Assembly (NCBI RefSeq): GCF_021648825.1
Contig: NZ_JAKJHS010000001.1
Span: forward strand, 310,001 to 374,000
Length of the DNA: 64,000 bases
Direction: 5' to 3'
From: Rhizobium halophilum
Lineage (GTDB): Bacteria; Pseudomonadota; Alphaproteobacteria; Rhizobiales; Rhizobiaceae
The position numbers and the translations under genes were made by a program. Shown here piece after piece: positions 1 through 9,209 of this stretch. The notes beneath the pieces were generated by a model. The model was given only the letters and a program-made list of their open reading frames with translations, made no database searches and was not told where the DNA came from. How positions within the stretch are numbered: position 1 is the stretch's first letter; each line of letters opens with the position of its first letter.

Positions 1-653
1 GCGCGGCCGTTTGCCGAGATGACCGCGATCAGCTCGGAAAGCTGCTGCGACTGGAGGGCGAGAAGCTGGTTGCCGGCCTGCGTCGCCTGCAATGCCCCGG
101 TCGCGCCCTGACTCTGGCCGACCAGCGCGGCCATCTCGGCGCGGTTGCTGTCGATATTGCCGACCGCGCCCGCCTGCACCCGCATGGCGTCCTGCAAACC
201 GCCAACCGTGTTCTCCCAGCGGCCGCGCGCATCGGCGACCAGTTGGGCGTCGGTCGCCGATAGCGAGACGTTGCCATATTGCTGCTGGAACGCTTGGTCG
301 ATCTGCCCGACCTCGAAAGCGATGTTCTGCGCCTGCCCGAGAAGCTGCTGCGTGCGCTGGACGCTCTGCTGAATCTGCTGGAGCGAGCTATGCGGCAGGC
401 TCGCCAGATTGCGGGCCTGATTGATGAGCATCTGCGCTTCGTTCTGGAGCGAGATGATCTGGTTGTTGATCTGCTCCAGCGTGCGCGCGGCGGTGAGCAG
501 GTTTTGCGCGTAGTTGGTCGGGTCATAGACGATCCGGCCGAAACCGAATTGCGCATGGGCCGGGCTGCTCAGCATGGGCGACAGCGCGAGCGGCGCGGCA
601 AGCAGCGTCGCCGCCATGAAAATGGCGCGCGAGCGGGAACGACAAATGGTCAT
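1..653 (-). CDS. trbJ: TrbJ, conjugal transfer protein (partial, runs off left edge)
   Basis: About 217 residues are visible. The start is the ATG at 653, which overlaps the trbE stop as ATGA. The N-terminus is an export signal: basic MTICRSRSRA, a hydrophobic stretch, then a likely cleavage after PAHA near residue 35. The rest is Gln/Asn/Ala-rich and predicted helical (QINNQIISLQNEAQMLINQ), as in VirB5-like TrbJ proteins of the periplasm that help build the mating pilus. The C-terminus lies outside the window. Family assignment rests on position after trbE and on this composition. Confidence 0.82.
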   Translation of the reverse strand, partial: MTICRSRSRAIFMAATLLAAPLALSPMLSSPAHAQFGFGRIVYDPTNYAQNLLTAARTLEQINNQIISLQNEAQMLINQARNLASLPHSSLQQIQQSVQRTQQLLGQAQNIAFEVGQIDQAFQQQYGNVSLSATDAQLVADARGRWENTVGGLQDAMRVQAGAVGNIDSNRAEMAALVGQSQGATGALQATQAGNQLLALQSQQLSELIAVISANGR

Positions 654-3106
654 GGTTGGGACTCCTTTTCGGGTTGGGGGATGAGATTGGTGAGGTTCGG
701 GATCAGGTCGGCCGCCCAATCGACGCCGCGCTCGCGCAGCCATGCGGCGAGGAAACCGGCGCGGCCGTGCTCGGCATGGATGCGCGCGATTTCGGTCTGG
801 TCGGACTTGGCGGATGCGGCGCAGAGCGCGAGGCCGACTTCGGACAGGCCAAGCTCGAATAGACGATTGCCCCTGCGGCTTTGGCAGTAATAATCCCGCT
901 TGGGCGTGGCCCGTGCGAGGATTTCGATCTGCCTGTCATTGAGGCCGAAGCGGCGATAAATGGCCGTGATCTGCGGCTCGATGGCCCGCTCGTTCGGCAG
1001 CAAGAGTCGCGTCGGGCAGCTCTCGATAATCGCGGGCGCGATGTTGCTGCCGTCAATGTCGGACAGGCTTTGCGTGGCGAAGATGACGCTGGCGTTTTTC
1101 TTGCGCAGCGTTTTCAGCCATTCGCGGAGTTGGCTGGCGAAACCCTCGTCGTCCAACGCAAGCCAACCCTCGTCGATGATGAGCAGCGTCGGGCGGCCGT
1201 CAAGCCGGTCACCGATGCGATGGAACAGATAGGACAGGACGGCCGGAGCCGCGCCGGTGCCGACAAGCCCCTCGATCTCGAACGCCTGCACGTCCGCCGA
1301 TCCCAAATGCTCTGTCTCGGCGTCGAGCAGCCGGCCATAGGCACCGCCGACGCAATAGGGCCGAAGGGCCTGCTTCAGATCGTTCGACTGGAGCAGCACC
1401 GCAAGGCCGGTGATCGTGCGTTCCTCGACCGGCGCAGAGGCGAGCGAAGTCAGCGCCGTCCAAAGATACTCTTTGACCTCGGGCGTGATGGCGATGCCTT
1501 CGCGCATGAGGATGGCGGCAATCCAGGCCGCCGCCCAAGCGCGTTCATAGGTGTCGTGGATGCGGGCAAGCGGCTGGAGCGAAACGGACGCCTTGTCCCC
1601 TTCCGTGAGGCCACCGCCCAAATCGTGCCAATCCCCGCCCATGGCGAGCGCGGCGGCGCGGATGCTGCCGCCGAAGTCGAAGGCGAAGACCTGCGATCCC
1701 GCATAGCGTCGGAACTGCAAGGCCATGAGCGCCAGCAGCACGGATTTGCCCGCGCCCGTGGGGCCGACGACAAGGGTGTGGCCTACGTCGCCGACATGGA
1801 GACTTAGCCGGAACGGGGTTGAGCCTTCGGTCTTTCCAAAGAGCAAAGGGGGCGCACCGAAATGCTCGTCCCGTTCCGGCCCCGCCCACACCGCCGAAAG
1901 CGGGATCATGTGGGCGAGGTTCAAAGTGCTGATGGGCGGCTGGCGGACATTCGCGTAGGCGTGTCCGGGCAGGCTGCCGAGCCATGCGTCAACCGCGTTG
2001 ACGCTCTCGGGCATGGCGGTGAAGTCGCGGCCCTGAACGATCTTCTCGACCAGGCGCAGCTTCTCGTCGGCAAGGCGCGGGTCGGCATCCCAAACGGTGA
2101 CGGTCGCCGTGACATAGGCCATGCCCGCCACGTCCGCCCCAAGCTCCTGCAACGCCATGTCGGCGTCGAGCGCCTTGTTGGCGGCGTCGGTGTCCACAAG
2201 CGCGGACGCCTCGTTCGTCATGACCTCTTTCAAGATCGCGGCGACGCTCTTGCGCTTGGCGAACCATTGGCGGCGGATGCGGGTCAGCAGCCGGGTCGCA
2301 TCGGTCTTGTCGAGCAGGATCGCGCGCGTGCTCCACCTGTAGGGGAATGGCAGCCGGTTCATTTCGTCGAGCAGGCCCGGCGTCGTCGCGGTCGGGAATC
2401 CCACGATGGTCAGGACGCGCAGATGCGCGTCGCCAAGGCGCGGCTCCAGCCCGCCGGTCAACGGCTGGTCGGCGAGCAGCGCGTCGAGGTGCATGAGCAC
2501 CTCGGGCACGCGCACGCGATGGCGATTGGTCGAGATGGTGGAATGGAGATAGGTCAGCGTCGCGCCGTCATCCATCCAACGGCACTCCGGCATGAAGCCG
2601 TCGAGCAAGGCCAACACGCGGTCGGTGCGGTCGATGAAGCCGCGCAGCAGTTCCCACGGGTCCACGCCCGTTTTCTCGCGGCCCTCGTAGAGCCATGCCT
2701 CAGTTCGGGCGGCTTCTTCGGCCGGGGGCAGCCAGAGGAAGGTGAGGAAATAGCCGGACACGAAATGCGCGTCCGCTTCTTCGAAACCGGCTTTCCGCTC
2801 GGCATCGACCAGCGCCGATGCGGGATCGGGAAACATACTGTCGGGATAGGTCGCCGCTTCGCTGCGCTGCGCCTCGACGAAGATGCTCCAACCGGAGCCG
2901 AGGCGGCGCACGGCATTGTTGATGCGGCCGGCGACGGCGACCAGCTCGGCCGCCACGGCGGAATCCAGATCGGGACCGCGAAACTTCGCCGTCCTCTGAA
3001 AGCTGCCGTCCTTGTTCAAGACGACGCCGGAGCCGACCAATGCGGCCCATGGCAGATAGTCGGCGAGCCGGGTGGCGGTGCGGCGGTATTCGGCAAGGTT
3101 CATCAT
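650..3106 (-). CDS. trbE: TrbE, VirB4-family conjugation ATPase
   Basis: 818 residues from the ATG at 3106 (MMNLAEYRR), 10 nt after the trbD stop. The longer frame to 3274 only reads through trbD. Walker A is GPTGAGKS near residue 450 and Walker B is LLIIDEGW near residue 643, both typical of VirB4/TrbE ATPases that power pilus assembly and substrate transfer at the inner membrane. Length fits TrbE (about 810-850). The stop overlaps the trbJ start. No defect is visible, so the ATPase should be functional. Confidence 0.94.
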   Translation of the reverse strand: MMNLAEYRRTATRLADYLPWAALVGSGVVLNKDGSFQRTAKFRGPDLDSAVAAELVAVAGRINNAVRRLGSGWSIFVEAQRSEAATYPDSMFPDPASALVDAERKAGFEEADAHFVSGYFLTFLWLPPAEEAARTEAWLYEGREKTGVDPWELLRGFIDRTDRVLALLDGFMPECRWMDDGATLTYLHSTISTNRHRVRVPEVLMHLDALLADQPLTGGLEPRLGDAHLRVLTIVGFPTATTPGLLDEMNRLPFPYRWSTRAILLDKTDATRLLTRIRRQWFAKRKSVAAILKEVMTNEASALVDTDAANKALDADMALQELGADVAGMAYVTATVTVWDADPRLADEKLRLVEKIVQGRDFTAMPESVNAVDAWLGSLPGHAYANVRQPPISTLNLAHMIPLSAVWAGPERDEHFGAPPLLFGKTEGSTPFRLSLHVGDVGHTLVVGPTGAGKSVLLALMALQFRRYAGSQVFAFDFGGSIRAAALAMGGDWHDLGGGLTEGDKASVSLQPLARIHDTYERAWAAAWIAAILMREGIAITPEVKEYLWTALTSLASAPVEERTITGLAVLLQSNDLKQALRPYCVGGAYGRLLDAETEHLGSADVQAFEIEGLVGTGAAPAVLSYLFHRIGDRLDGRPTLLIIDEGWLALDDEGFASQLREWLKTLRKKNASVIFATQSLSDIDGSNIAPAIIESCPTRLLLPNERAIEPQITAIYRRFGLNDRQIEILARATPKRDYYCQSRRGNRLFELGLSEVGLALCAASAKSDQTEIARIHAEHGRAGFLAAWLRERGVDWAADLIPNLTNLIPQPEKESQP

Positions 3107-3116
3107 GGCCGCGCCC

Positions 3117-3398
3117 TCACACCGACAGGAAAGCCGGGATGCGGATATGCCGCCGCCCGACCTCGACGAATTGAGGATCGCGCTTCGCCGCCCATACGGC
3201 CGCGAAGTGGCCGATAGCCCAGATGGCGAGGCCGACCAGCCAGAGGCGCAAGCCAAGGCCCACGGCCCCGGCAAGCGTCCCGTTCATGATGGCGATGGAG
3301 CGCGGTGCGCCGCCAAGCAGGATATGCTCGGTCAGCGCCCGGTGGACCGGGATCGTGAATCCCGGCACCGCGTCGAGCTGTTCGAGGCCGCCCACCAT
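3117..3398 (-). CDS. trbD: TrbD, VirB3-like inner-membrane protein
   Basis: 93 residues starting at the ATG at 3398, which overlaps the trbC stop as TGATG. A TTG one codon upstream is a less likely start. The middle holds two adjacent hydrophobic segments (around LAGAVGLGLRLWLVGLAIW), as in TrbD/VirB3 proteins that anchor the pilus machinery in the inner membrane. Size and position between trbC and trbE match the family. Confidence 0.87.
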   Translation of the reverse strand: MVGGLEQLDAVPGFTIPVHRALTEHILLGGAPRSIAIMNGTLAGAVGLGLRLWLVGLAIWAIGHFAAVWAAKRDPQFVEVGRRHIRIPAFLSV

Positions 3399-3730
3399 CA
3401 AACGAGCGCCCCGCCGCCGAACGAGAAGAACGACAGGAAGAAGCTCGACGCCGCGAAGGCGATGGACAGGCCGAACACGATCTGGATCAGCTTGCGAAAA
3501 CCGCCACCTGTATCGCCGAAAGCCAAAGTCAGGCCGGTCACGATGATGATGATGACGGCGATGATCTTGGCGACCGGCCCCTCGATTGATTGAAGGATGG
3601 ATTGAAGCGGCGCTTCCCAGGGCATCGACGAACCGGACGCATGAGCGGCCGGTGCGAGCATGAGGCTGATGACAAGGGCGGATGCGGCGGTCGCGGCGAA
3701 GCGATAGCCGCGCGAAAGAGTGCGGGTCAT
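3398..3730 (-). CDS. trbC: TrbC, conjugative pilin precursor
   Basis: 110 residues. The start overlaps the trbB stop (ATGA at 3727-3730). The N-terminus has a signal-like segment (FAATAASALVISLMLAPAAHA), and two further hydrophobic helices follow, the VirB2/TrbC pilin layout. The mature product should be the subunit of the conjugative pilus. A short glycine-rich tail (FFSFGGGALV) ends the protein. Confidence 0.88.
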   Translation of the reverse strand: MTRTLSRGYRFAATAASALVISLMLAPAAHASGSSMPWEAPLQSILQSIEGPVAKIIAVIIIIVTGLTLAFGDTGGGFRKLIQIVFGLSIAFAASSFFLSFFSFGGGALV

Positions 3731-4722
3731 GAAGATTCTCCTGTGCTGGTGGGGATTGCCAAAGGGATGGGATGCGTGATGCGGTAGTCGCCGTCCGGCC
3801 CTAGCCCCTCGACGCGGGCAAGCTCGGCGAGCCGGCGCGCGGAGCCGCGCCCGGAAAGGACGGCAACGAGGTCGATGGTCTCGGCGATCAGGGCGCGCGG
3901 GACGGTGACGACAGCCTCTTGGATGAGCTGTTCAAGGCGACGAAGCGCGCCGATGCCGGTGCCGGCGTGAATGGTGCCGATCCCGCCCGGATGCCCTGTT
4001 CCCCATGCTTTGAGCAGGTCGAGGGCTTCCGCTCCGCGCACCTCGCCGATAGGGATGCGGTCGGGTCGCAGGCGCAGCGAGGACCGCACAAGGTCCGACA
4101 GGCTGGCAACGCCATCCTTGGTGCGCAGCGCCACCAGATTGGGCGCGGCACATTGAAGCTCGCGGGTGTCCTCAATGATGACGACGCGATCCGCGCCCTT
4201 CGCCACCTCGGCGAGCAGCGCGTTGGTCAGAGTGGTCTTGCCGGTGCTGGTGCCGCCTGCCACCAAAATATTGGCGCGCGCTGCGACGGCCGTGCGCAGG
4301 CTCAATGCCTGATCGGCGGACATGATGCCCGCCACCACATAGTCGTCGAGCGTGAACACCGCGACGGCGGGTTTGCGGATGGCGAAGGCCGGCGCGGCGA
4401 CCACGGGCGGCAGCAGGCCCTCGAAGCGCTCGCCGCTCTCGGGCAGCTCGGCCGAGACGCGCGGGCTGCGGGCGTGAACCTCCGCGCCGACATGATGCGC
4501 GACCAGCCGCACGATGCGTTCGCCATCAGCGGCGGACAGCCGTTCGCCCGTGTCGGAAAGCCCTTCGGACAGCCGGTCCACCCAAAGGCGGCCGTCCGGG
4601 TTCAACATCACCTCGACCACGGCCGGGTCTTCGAGCAGCCGGGCAATGGCGGGGCCGAGCGCGGTGCGCAACATGCGCGCGCCGCGCTGGATCGCTTCCT
4701 GTCTGTGGTGGTTGTTCGTCAT
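3727..4722 (-). CDS. trbB: TrbB, VirB11-family secretion ATPase
   Basis: 331 residues beginning MTNNHHRQ. Walker A ([12 protein letters not shown]) lies near residue 155, the Asp box ([12 protein letters not shown]) follows, and the His/Walker B region ([17 protein letters not shown]) is present. These are the hallmarks of hexameric VirB11/TrbB ATPases on the cytoplasmic face of the type IV secretion channel. Length is normal. It is first of the tightly overlapping trbB-C-D-E-J run and is separated from the copG-like gene by 146 nt, so an internal promoter could lie there. Confidence 0.94.
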   Translation of the reverse strand: MTNNHHRQEAIQRGARMLRTALGPAIARLLEDPAVVEVMLNPDGRLWVDRLSEGLSDTGERLSAADGERIVRLVAHHVGAEVHARSPRVSAELPESGERFEGLLPPVVAAPAFAIRKPAVAVFTLDDYVVAGIMSADQALSLRTAVAARANILVAGGTSTGKTTLTNALLAEVAKGADRVVIIEDTRELQCAAPNLVALRTKDGVASLSDLVRSSLRLRPDRIPIGEVRGAEALDLLKAWGTGHPGGIGTIHAGTGIGALRRLEQLIQEAVVTVPRALIAETIDLVAVLSGRGSARRLAELARVEGLGPDGDYRITHPIPLAIPTSTGESS

Positions 4723-4868
4723 GTCGGCCCCGGCTTCTGGCGGGGCGCAACAGGCGGTCCCCGGATCGGGGTCGATTAAGAAAGCCCGGAATTGGGCCGG
4801 TTCAACAAGTATCTAGCTGCGTGCGATGATCGGCGGCGAACGGCGGTAAATAGGATGGGTCCGAATAC

Positions 4869-5348
4869 TTACTCTTGATCGCCGTTGCTCTCGGACTCGT
4901 CCGGCAACGGATCGTCGGGAAGTGAGTCGAGGTCACGCGACAGCTCTTTGAGGAACCTGTCGCCGGTCGCCAGACGCCGGCCGAGATTCTGCATGAAGCC
5001 CTCGAACCGCTCCGCGCCTTTGGCGCGGGCAGCGGATTGCGCGGCTCCCGTGAGCGACGGGGTGATGGTCATCCAGAAATGGATGAACTGCGCGACCGTC
5101 TCGCCGAGGACGGCGAGATCTAGGTCGAGCGTGTCGATCTGGCGGCCGAGCTTATCCAAGCGGCGCGACATGGCGGCTTCAAGCTGGTCGTCGGCATCGC
5201 CGGAAAGGTAGGACATGACCGCCGCCTCCACGATGGCGGATTTTGAGACATTACGGCGCAGCGCCACCGAGCGGCGCAGCGCCATCGCCTCGATCTGCGG
5301 AATGAGCGCAGGGTCGAAATAGATATTCAGGCGGGTGCGTGTAGTCAT
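4869..5348 (-). CDS. CopG/ribbon-helix-helix-type protein of the trb cluster
   Basis: 159 residues from the ATG at 5348, preceded by GAGGAC. An upstream in-frame ATG at 5378 would overlap traG and has no good ribosome site. The N-terminus (TRTRLNIYFDPALIPQIEAM) resembles a ribbon-helix-helix DNA-binding fold, and a long helical tail follows with an acidic end. Genes of this kind regularly sit between traG and trbB in such modules and are annotated as CopG-family regulators. A role in transcription control or at the transfer origin is inferred. Confidence 0.8.
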   Translation of the reverse strand: MTTRTRLNIYFDPALIPQIEAMALRRSVALRRNVSKSAIVEAAVMSYLSGDADDQLEAAMSRRLDKLGRQIDTLDLDLAVLGETVAQFIHFWMTITPSLTGAAQSAARAKGAERFEGFMQNLGRRLATGDRFLKELSRDLDSLPDDPLPDESESNGDQE

Positions 5349-5358
5349 GGGCGTGTCC

Positions 5359-7347
5359 TCAAAGGTCGATTCCATCATCGGGGTTCATCGCCACCTGCCG
5401 CGCCACCATCCTCATGCGCTGGCGCATGGCGCGGGCCTTGGCCGCGTCAACGTCCGGCTCGTCGTCCAGAAACTCGAACTCCTGTTCGGGCGACGGCGGC
5501 GGGGCGACGATTTCCTCATGCTCGGGCAATTCCGGCTCGCGGCGGATGCCGGCATTGGCCGGATCGCCCTCGGTCCCGTCTGCCGCGTCGGTCGCGGAAC
5601 GGCTTTCCGCCGCGACCACGCGGCCGGACCAATCATCGGCGGATGGGCTGGGCGCCAGCGGAGCGGCGACCAGATCGGGCGGGGCCAGGATGCGTTCCTG
5701 AAACCGTGCATCCTCGAAATAGCGGGCTTTGGTCGCGCGGATCGGCGGCGTGCCCGCAACCATGACGATTTCATCGGTGGGCGGAAGCTGCATGATCTCG
5801 CCCGGCGTGAGCAGCGGCCGGGCCGTCTCCTGCCGCGACACCATGAGATGCCCGAGCCACGGGGCCAATCTGTGCCCGGCATAGTTGGTGGAATCGCGCA
5901 GCTCGGTCGCGGTGCCGAGCGCGTCGCTCACCCTTTTGGCGGTCCTTTCGTCGTTCGTGGCAAAGGACACCCTCACATGGCAATTGTCGAGGATCGCGTT
6001 GTTCGGCCCGTAGGCGCGTTCGATCTGATTGAGGCTCTGCGCGATCAGGAACCCTTTGATTCCATACCCCGCCATGAAGGCGAGCGCCGATTCAAAGAAG
6101 TCGAGCCGGCCGAGCGCCGGAAACTCGTCCAGCATCAACAGCAGCCGATGGCGCTTGCCGGAGGTGGTCAATTCCTCGGTTAAGCGCCTGCCGATCTGGT
6201 TGAGGATTAGGCGGATGAGCGGCTTGGTGCGGTTTATGTCGGACGGGGGCACGACCAGATAGAGCGTGACGGGCTGGCGGCTGCCGACCAGATCGGCAAT
6301 GCGCCAGTCGCATCGTGCCGTCACCCGCGCCACCACGGGATCGCGGTAGAGGCCGAGAAACGACATGGCGGTGCTCAACACGCCGGAGCGTTCGTTCTCA
6401 CTCTTGTTCAACAACTCGCGGGCCGACGACGCGATGACGGGATGAACGCCAGCCTCGCCGAGATGCGGCGTGTCCATCATGGCGCGCAAGGTCGCCTCGA
6501 CCGGGCGGCGCGGATCGGACAGGAAGTTGGCGACGCCCGCCAGCGTCTTATCCTTCTCGGCATAAAGGACATGCAGGATCGCGCCGACCAGAAGCGAATG
6601 GGAAGTCTTTTCCCAATGGTTGCGCTTGTCGAGGCTGCCTTCTGGATCGACCAGAATATCCGCGATGTTCTGAACGTCCCTGACCTCCCACTCGCCCCGT
6701 CTCACCTCCAGCAACGGGTTGTAGGCGGACGATCCGGCATTGGTCGGATCGAACAGCAGGACGCGGCCGTGCTTCGCGCGAAAGCCCGCTGTCAGCGTCC
6801 AGTTCTCGCCTTTGATGTCGTGGACGATGGCGGAAGCCGGCCATGTCAGCAGCGTCGGCACCACCAGCCCGACGCCCTTGCCGCTGCGCGCCGGGGCGAA
6901 GCATAGGACATGCTCGGGACCGTCATGGCGCAGATAGTCCCGTTCGTATCGGCCGAGCACGACACCATCGGGGCCGAGCAAGCCGGCGCTGCGGATTTCC
7001 TTGTCCTCGGCCCATCGGGCCGATCCGTATGTGGCGACGTTGCGCGCTTCCAGCGCCCGGATGATCGACATGAAGATGGCGGCGGCGATGGCGAGGAAGC
7101 CGCCTGATACCGCGATGATGCCACCCTCGACGAAGATCGCGGGCGCGTAGGCGTCGAAGGAAAACCACCACCAGAAGAAGGCGGGCGGATAATAGACCGG
7201 CAGGCCCGCCAGCTCGAACCATGGTGCTCCAAGCTGCGGCTGGAAGCCGAGGCGGAACGCCGTCCATTGCGTCGCTGCCCACACCATCACCAGAACGATG
7301 GTGAAGACGACAGCGATTTGACCCCAAAGGATTCGGCCTCCGCGCAA
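5359..7347 (-). CDS. traG: TraG, type IV coupling protein
   Basis: 662 residues. The start is a TTG at 7347 (MRGGRILWGQ) with GGAG about 8 nt upstream. No better ATG is in frame nearby. Two to three transmembrane segments occupy roughly residues 8-95. Walker A (PARSGKGVGLVVP) is near residue 150 and Walker B (LLLMLDEFPALG) near residue 405, as in VirD4/TraG proteins that bring the relaxosome to the secretion channel. The C-terminal 90 residues are acidic and Pro-rich. The copG-like gene starts 10 nt downstream. Confidence 0.94.
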   Translation of the reverse strand: MRGGRILWGQIAVVFTIVLVMVWAATQWTAFRLGFQPQLGAPWFELAGLPVYYPPAFFWWWFSFDAYAPAIFVEGGIIAVSGGFLAIAAAIFMSIIRALEARNVATYGSARWAEDKEIRSAGLLGPDGVVLGRYERDYLRHDGPEHVLCFAPARSGKGVGLVVPTLLTWPASAIVHDIKGENWTLTAGFRAKHGRVLLFDPTNAGSSAYNPLLEVRRGEWEVRDVQNIADILVDPEGSLDKRNHWEKTSHSLLVGAILHVLYAEKDKTLAGVANFLSDPRRPVEATLRAMMDTPHLGEAGVHPVIASSARELLNKSENERSGVLSTAMSFLGLYRDPVVARVTARCDWRIADLVGSRQPVTLYLVVPPSDINRTKPLIRLILNQIGRRLTEELTTSGKRHRLLLMLDEFPALGRLDFFESALAFMAGYGIKGFLIAQSLNQIERAYGPNNAILDNCHVRVSFATNDERTAKRVSDALGTATELRDSTNYAGHRLAPWLGHLMVSRQETARPLLTPGEIMQLPPTDEIVMVAGTPPIRATKARYFEDARFQERILAPPDLVAAPLAPSPSADDWSGRVVAAESRSATDAADGTEGDPANAGIRREPELPEHEEIVAPPPSPEQEFEFLDDEPDVDAAKARAMRQRMRMVARQVAMNPDDGIDL

Positions 7348-7530
7348 TGCAGGCTCCAGTCGGCAAAAGAGACGGAGCCGATCAGAGAGTAGTCAAAATC
7401 GGGATGGGCAACAGGAAAGAGGATGCCGGAGGGCTGCCGGATACTATCGGCGGCAAATAGGACGGTCATGGCAGCGCCATCGCCTGTGCGAATGGCTATG
7501 CTGGTGGATCGAACCGAATCGCGGGGAAAA

Positions 7531-8472
7531 TCAGTCCGCTCGGATCAGCCGCCCCATGTCGCTTGCGAGCGTCAGCAGATTGCGGAGTGCGGCGCTACGA
7601 CTGAACGGCGACCAGACGGCCGAGAACGGCACTGGCTCCGGCTCATCCGCGAATGGGACGAAGACAACACCGGATGTTGGCAAGAGCGACGTAGCCGCTC
7701 CGACGATGGTGATGCCGAATCCCTGTCCGACCATGGACAGCAACGTGCCTCGCTCTACGTCGAAACGCAGGATCGACGGCGCAGACCAGCGCCCGGCAAG
7801 GCGCAGCACGATATGGTCATGGACTTGCGGACCCGTGCCGCCATGGCGGACAAGGAAAGCCTCGCCGAACAGATCGGCCCAAGTGATTGCCGACTGCCCG
7901 GCGAGGCGATGCCTATCCGGCAGCACGGCCACCAGCGGTTCGGTCCAGATCGGGCGAGAATGGCAGTCGGGCAGCTCGGGCGTGCCGGCGACGAACGCCA
8001 CGTCCAGCCGGTCGGCGCGAAGCTGCATCACCGCATCGCGGGCCGTGCCTTCGGTGATATCGACCTCGATGCCCGGATGGTTTTTCCGATACTGCCCGAT
8101 CAGATCGGCGAGGAAGCTGCGGGGAATCAAGGCATGGATGCCGATGCGCAGGCGACCATATTCCCCCACCGCTGCCATGCCGGCCGTCTTCACCGCATGG
8201 TCGAGTTGATCGACGCCGGCCGCTATCCGCTCGACGAAGTGGCGTCCGGCCTCCGTCAACCGGACGCCTCGCGCATGGCGCTCGAACAGGAGGATGCCAA
8301 GGTCTTCTTCCAGCGCCTTGACGCGCGCGCTGACGCTGGATTGCGCCACGCCGAGCGCACTGGCGGCGTGGCGGAAGTTTAGATACTCGGCAACGGCGAG
8401 CGTCTGAATCAAGGACGCGAGGGGAATGCGCGATCCGAGTGAGGTCGGCACTCCCCTTTGACGGTCGATCAT
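7531..8472 (-). CDS. LysR-family regulator next to the conjugation cluster
   Basis: 313 residues from the ATG at 8472 (MIDRQRGVP), the usual LysR length. An in-frame ATG at 8499 is possible, and the frame is open further up only because it reads through the neighbouring chimeric gene. The winged helix-turn-helix (FRHAASALGVAQSSVSARVKALE) lies near residues 35-57, followed by a substrate-binding-type effector domain. Tn4371-like elements often carry a LysR gene (traR) before traG, and this gene sits in that place and orientation. Control of transfer genes is inferred from position. Confidence 0.83.
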   Translation of the reverse strand: MIDRQRGVPTSLGSRIPLASLIQTLAVAEYLNFRHAASALGVAQSSVSARVKALEEDLGILLFERHARGVRLTEAGRHFVERIAAGVDQLDHAVKTAGMAAVGEYGRLRIGIHALIPRSFLADLIGQYRKNHPGIEVDITEGTARDAVMQLRADRLDVAFVAGTPELPDCHSRPIWTEPLVAVLPDRHRLAGQSAITWADLFGEAFLVRHGGTGPQVHDHIVLRLAGRWSAPSILRFDVERGTLLSMVGQGFGITIVGAATSLLPTSGVVFVPFADEPEPVPFSAVWSPFSRSAALRNLLTLASDMGRLIRAD

Positions 8473-8519
8473 TGGCGCTGAATGTTGCCGCCGTCGCATC
8501 CGCTGAACCCGCTCGGCAC

Positions 8520-9122
8520 TTATTCGTCGGGCGTGCAAACGCGCAGGCGATGCCCATCTGGATCGAGAGCAACAAATGTGCGCCCGAAGACCGCTACACT
8601 CGGCTCCTGCTCGATTGCCACGCCAGCGGCTCGCCAAGTATCGTAAAGCCGATTTACCGCTGCGTCGTCGTCCACCATAAATGCCAGTTCAAAGCGATGA
8701 CCAGTTCCAGACACGATGACCGCCGGGGCAGCATAGATCCTGCCGTCGCTGGACACGGCTTCGAATACGCCGTGTTCCCGACGGAGAGCTGAAATCCGCG
8801 TCCCGGTCTCGATACGGTGGCCGCCTACCTTCGCATACCGGGCGAGATACGCCGCGAACTCGTCTTTGGTAGCATATCCCTCCGTATCGCCTGGAAGGGG
8901 CAGCCCAGGGAGGCTGCTGATGCTCCGCGGCGTGAAGAGCGTCAGTGTTTCGTAACGCTGCCGCCAGCTATCGCCGACCGCGGCGCCGGCGTCCACCATG
9001 AGGTAGTCGACCCCCGCCTTCTTTAGTTCGTTCGCGGCGGCAAGCCCCGCCTGTCCTGCGCCAATGACGAGGACCTCCGTCCGACGGGTTCCACTGCGGC
9101 TGTCGCTGACGTCGATCGACAT
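8520..9122 (-). CDS. Chimera: N-terminal flavin monooxygenase fragment fused to a VOC C-terminus
   Basis: 200 residues from the ATG at 9122 (MSIDVSDSR). An upstream TTG at 9164 is unlikely. Residues about 13-140 are the start of a flavin-containing monooxygenase: the FAD-binding motif VLVIGAGQAGLAAANEL, then GDSWRQRYETLTLFTP and the PGLPLPG/ATKDEFAAYL blocks. From about residue 143 the sequence becomes the tail of a glyoxalase/VOC protein (FELAFMVDDD, then FGRTFVALDPDGHRLRV). The monooxygenase lacks its NADPH site and second half, and the VOC part lacks its first half. A single reading frame spans the join near 8700. It probably arose by deletion; function is unlikely but not excluded. Confidence 0.75.
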   Translation of the reverse strand: MSIDVSDSRSGTRRTEVLVIGAGQAGLAAANELKKAGVDYLMVDAGAAVGDSWRQRYETLTLFTPRSISSLPGLPLPGDTEGYATKDEFAAYLARYAKVGGHRIETGTRISALRREHGVFEAVSSDGRIYAAPAVIVSGTGHRFELAFMVDDDAAVNRLYDTWRAAGVAIEQEPSVAVFGRTFVALDPDGHRLRVCTPDE

Positions 9123-9209
9123 GCCTAGAGCCCGCCGGAGTGAGGTCTTGCATCCTCGCCGCAAGGGTTGCAGCCTTCACGCAGCTCCCGACGTTGATCG
9201 TTCGTCACG

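Larger units (their letters stand above)
1..7347 (-). mobile_element. Trb-type conjugation module, incomplete
   Basis: Seven consecutive minus-strand genes have the order traG, copG-like, trbB, trbC, trbD, trbE, trbJ. This is the standard order of IncP/Tn4371-like mating-pair-formation clusters in integrative elements and plasmids. Four of them are joined by stop/start overlaps, so they form one operon. The cluster leaves the window inside trbJ, so trbL, trbF, trbG and trbI are expected further left but not seen. No relaxase, integrase or origin of transfer was recognised in the window. Whether the carrier is an ICE or a plasmid cannot be decided here. Confidence 0.8.

Noticed and set aside
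1862-3217. 451-codon plus-strand ORF opposite trbE
   Set aside because: Lies wholly antisense to trbE and has the Arg/His/Gly-rich make-up of a GC-rich shadow frame.
650-3274. Longer trbE start at 3274
   Set aside because: The extra 56 codons overlap trbD in another frame and have shadow-like composition; the ATG at 3106 has the right spacing and family-like N-terminus.
7287-7469. 60-codon minus-strand ORF overlapping the traG start
   Set aside because: Overlaps traG by 61 nt in another frame, has no ribosome site, and its sequence has no recognisable pattern.
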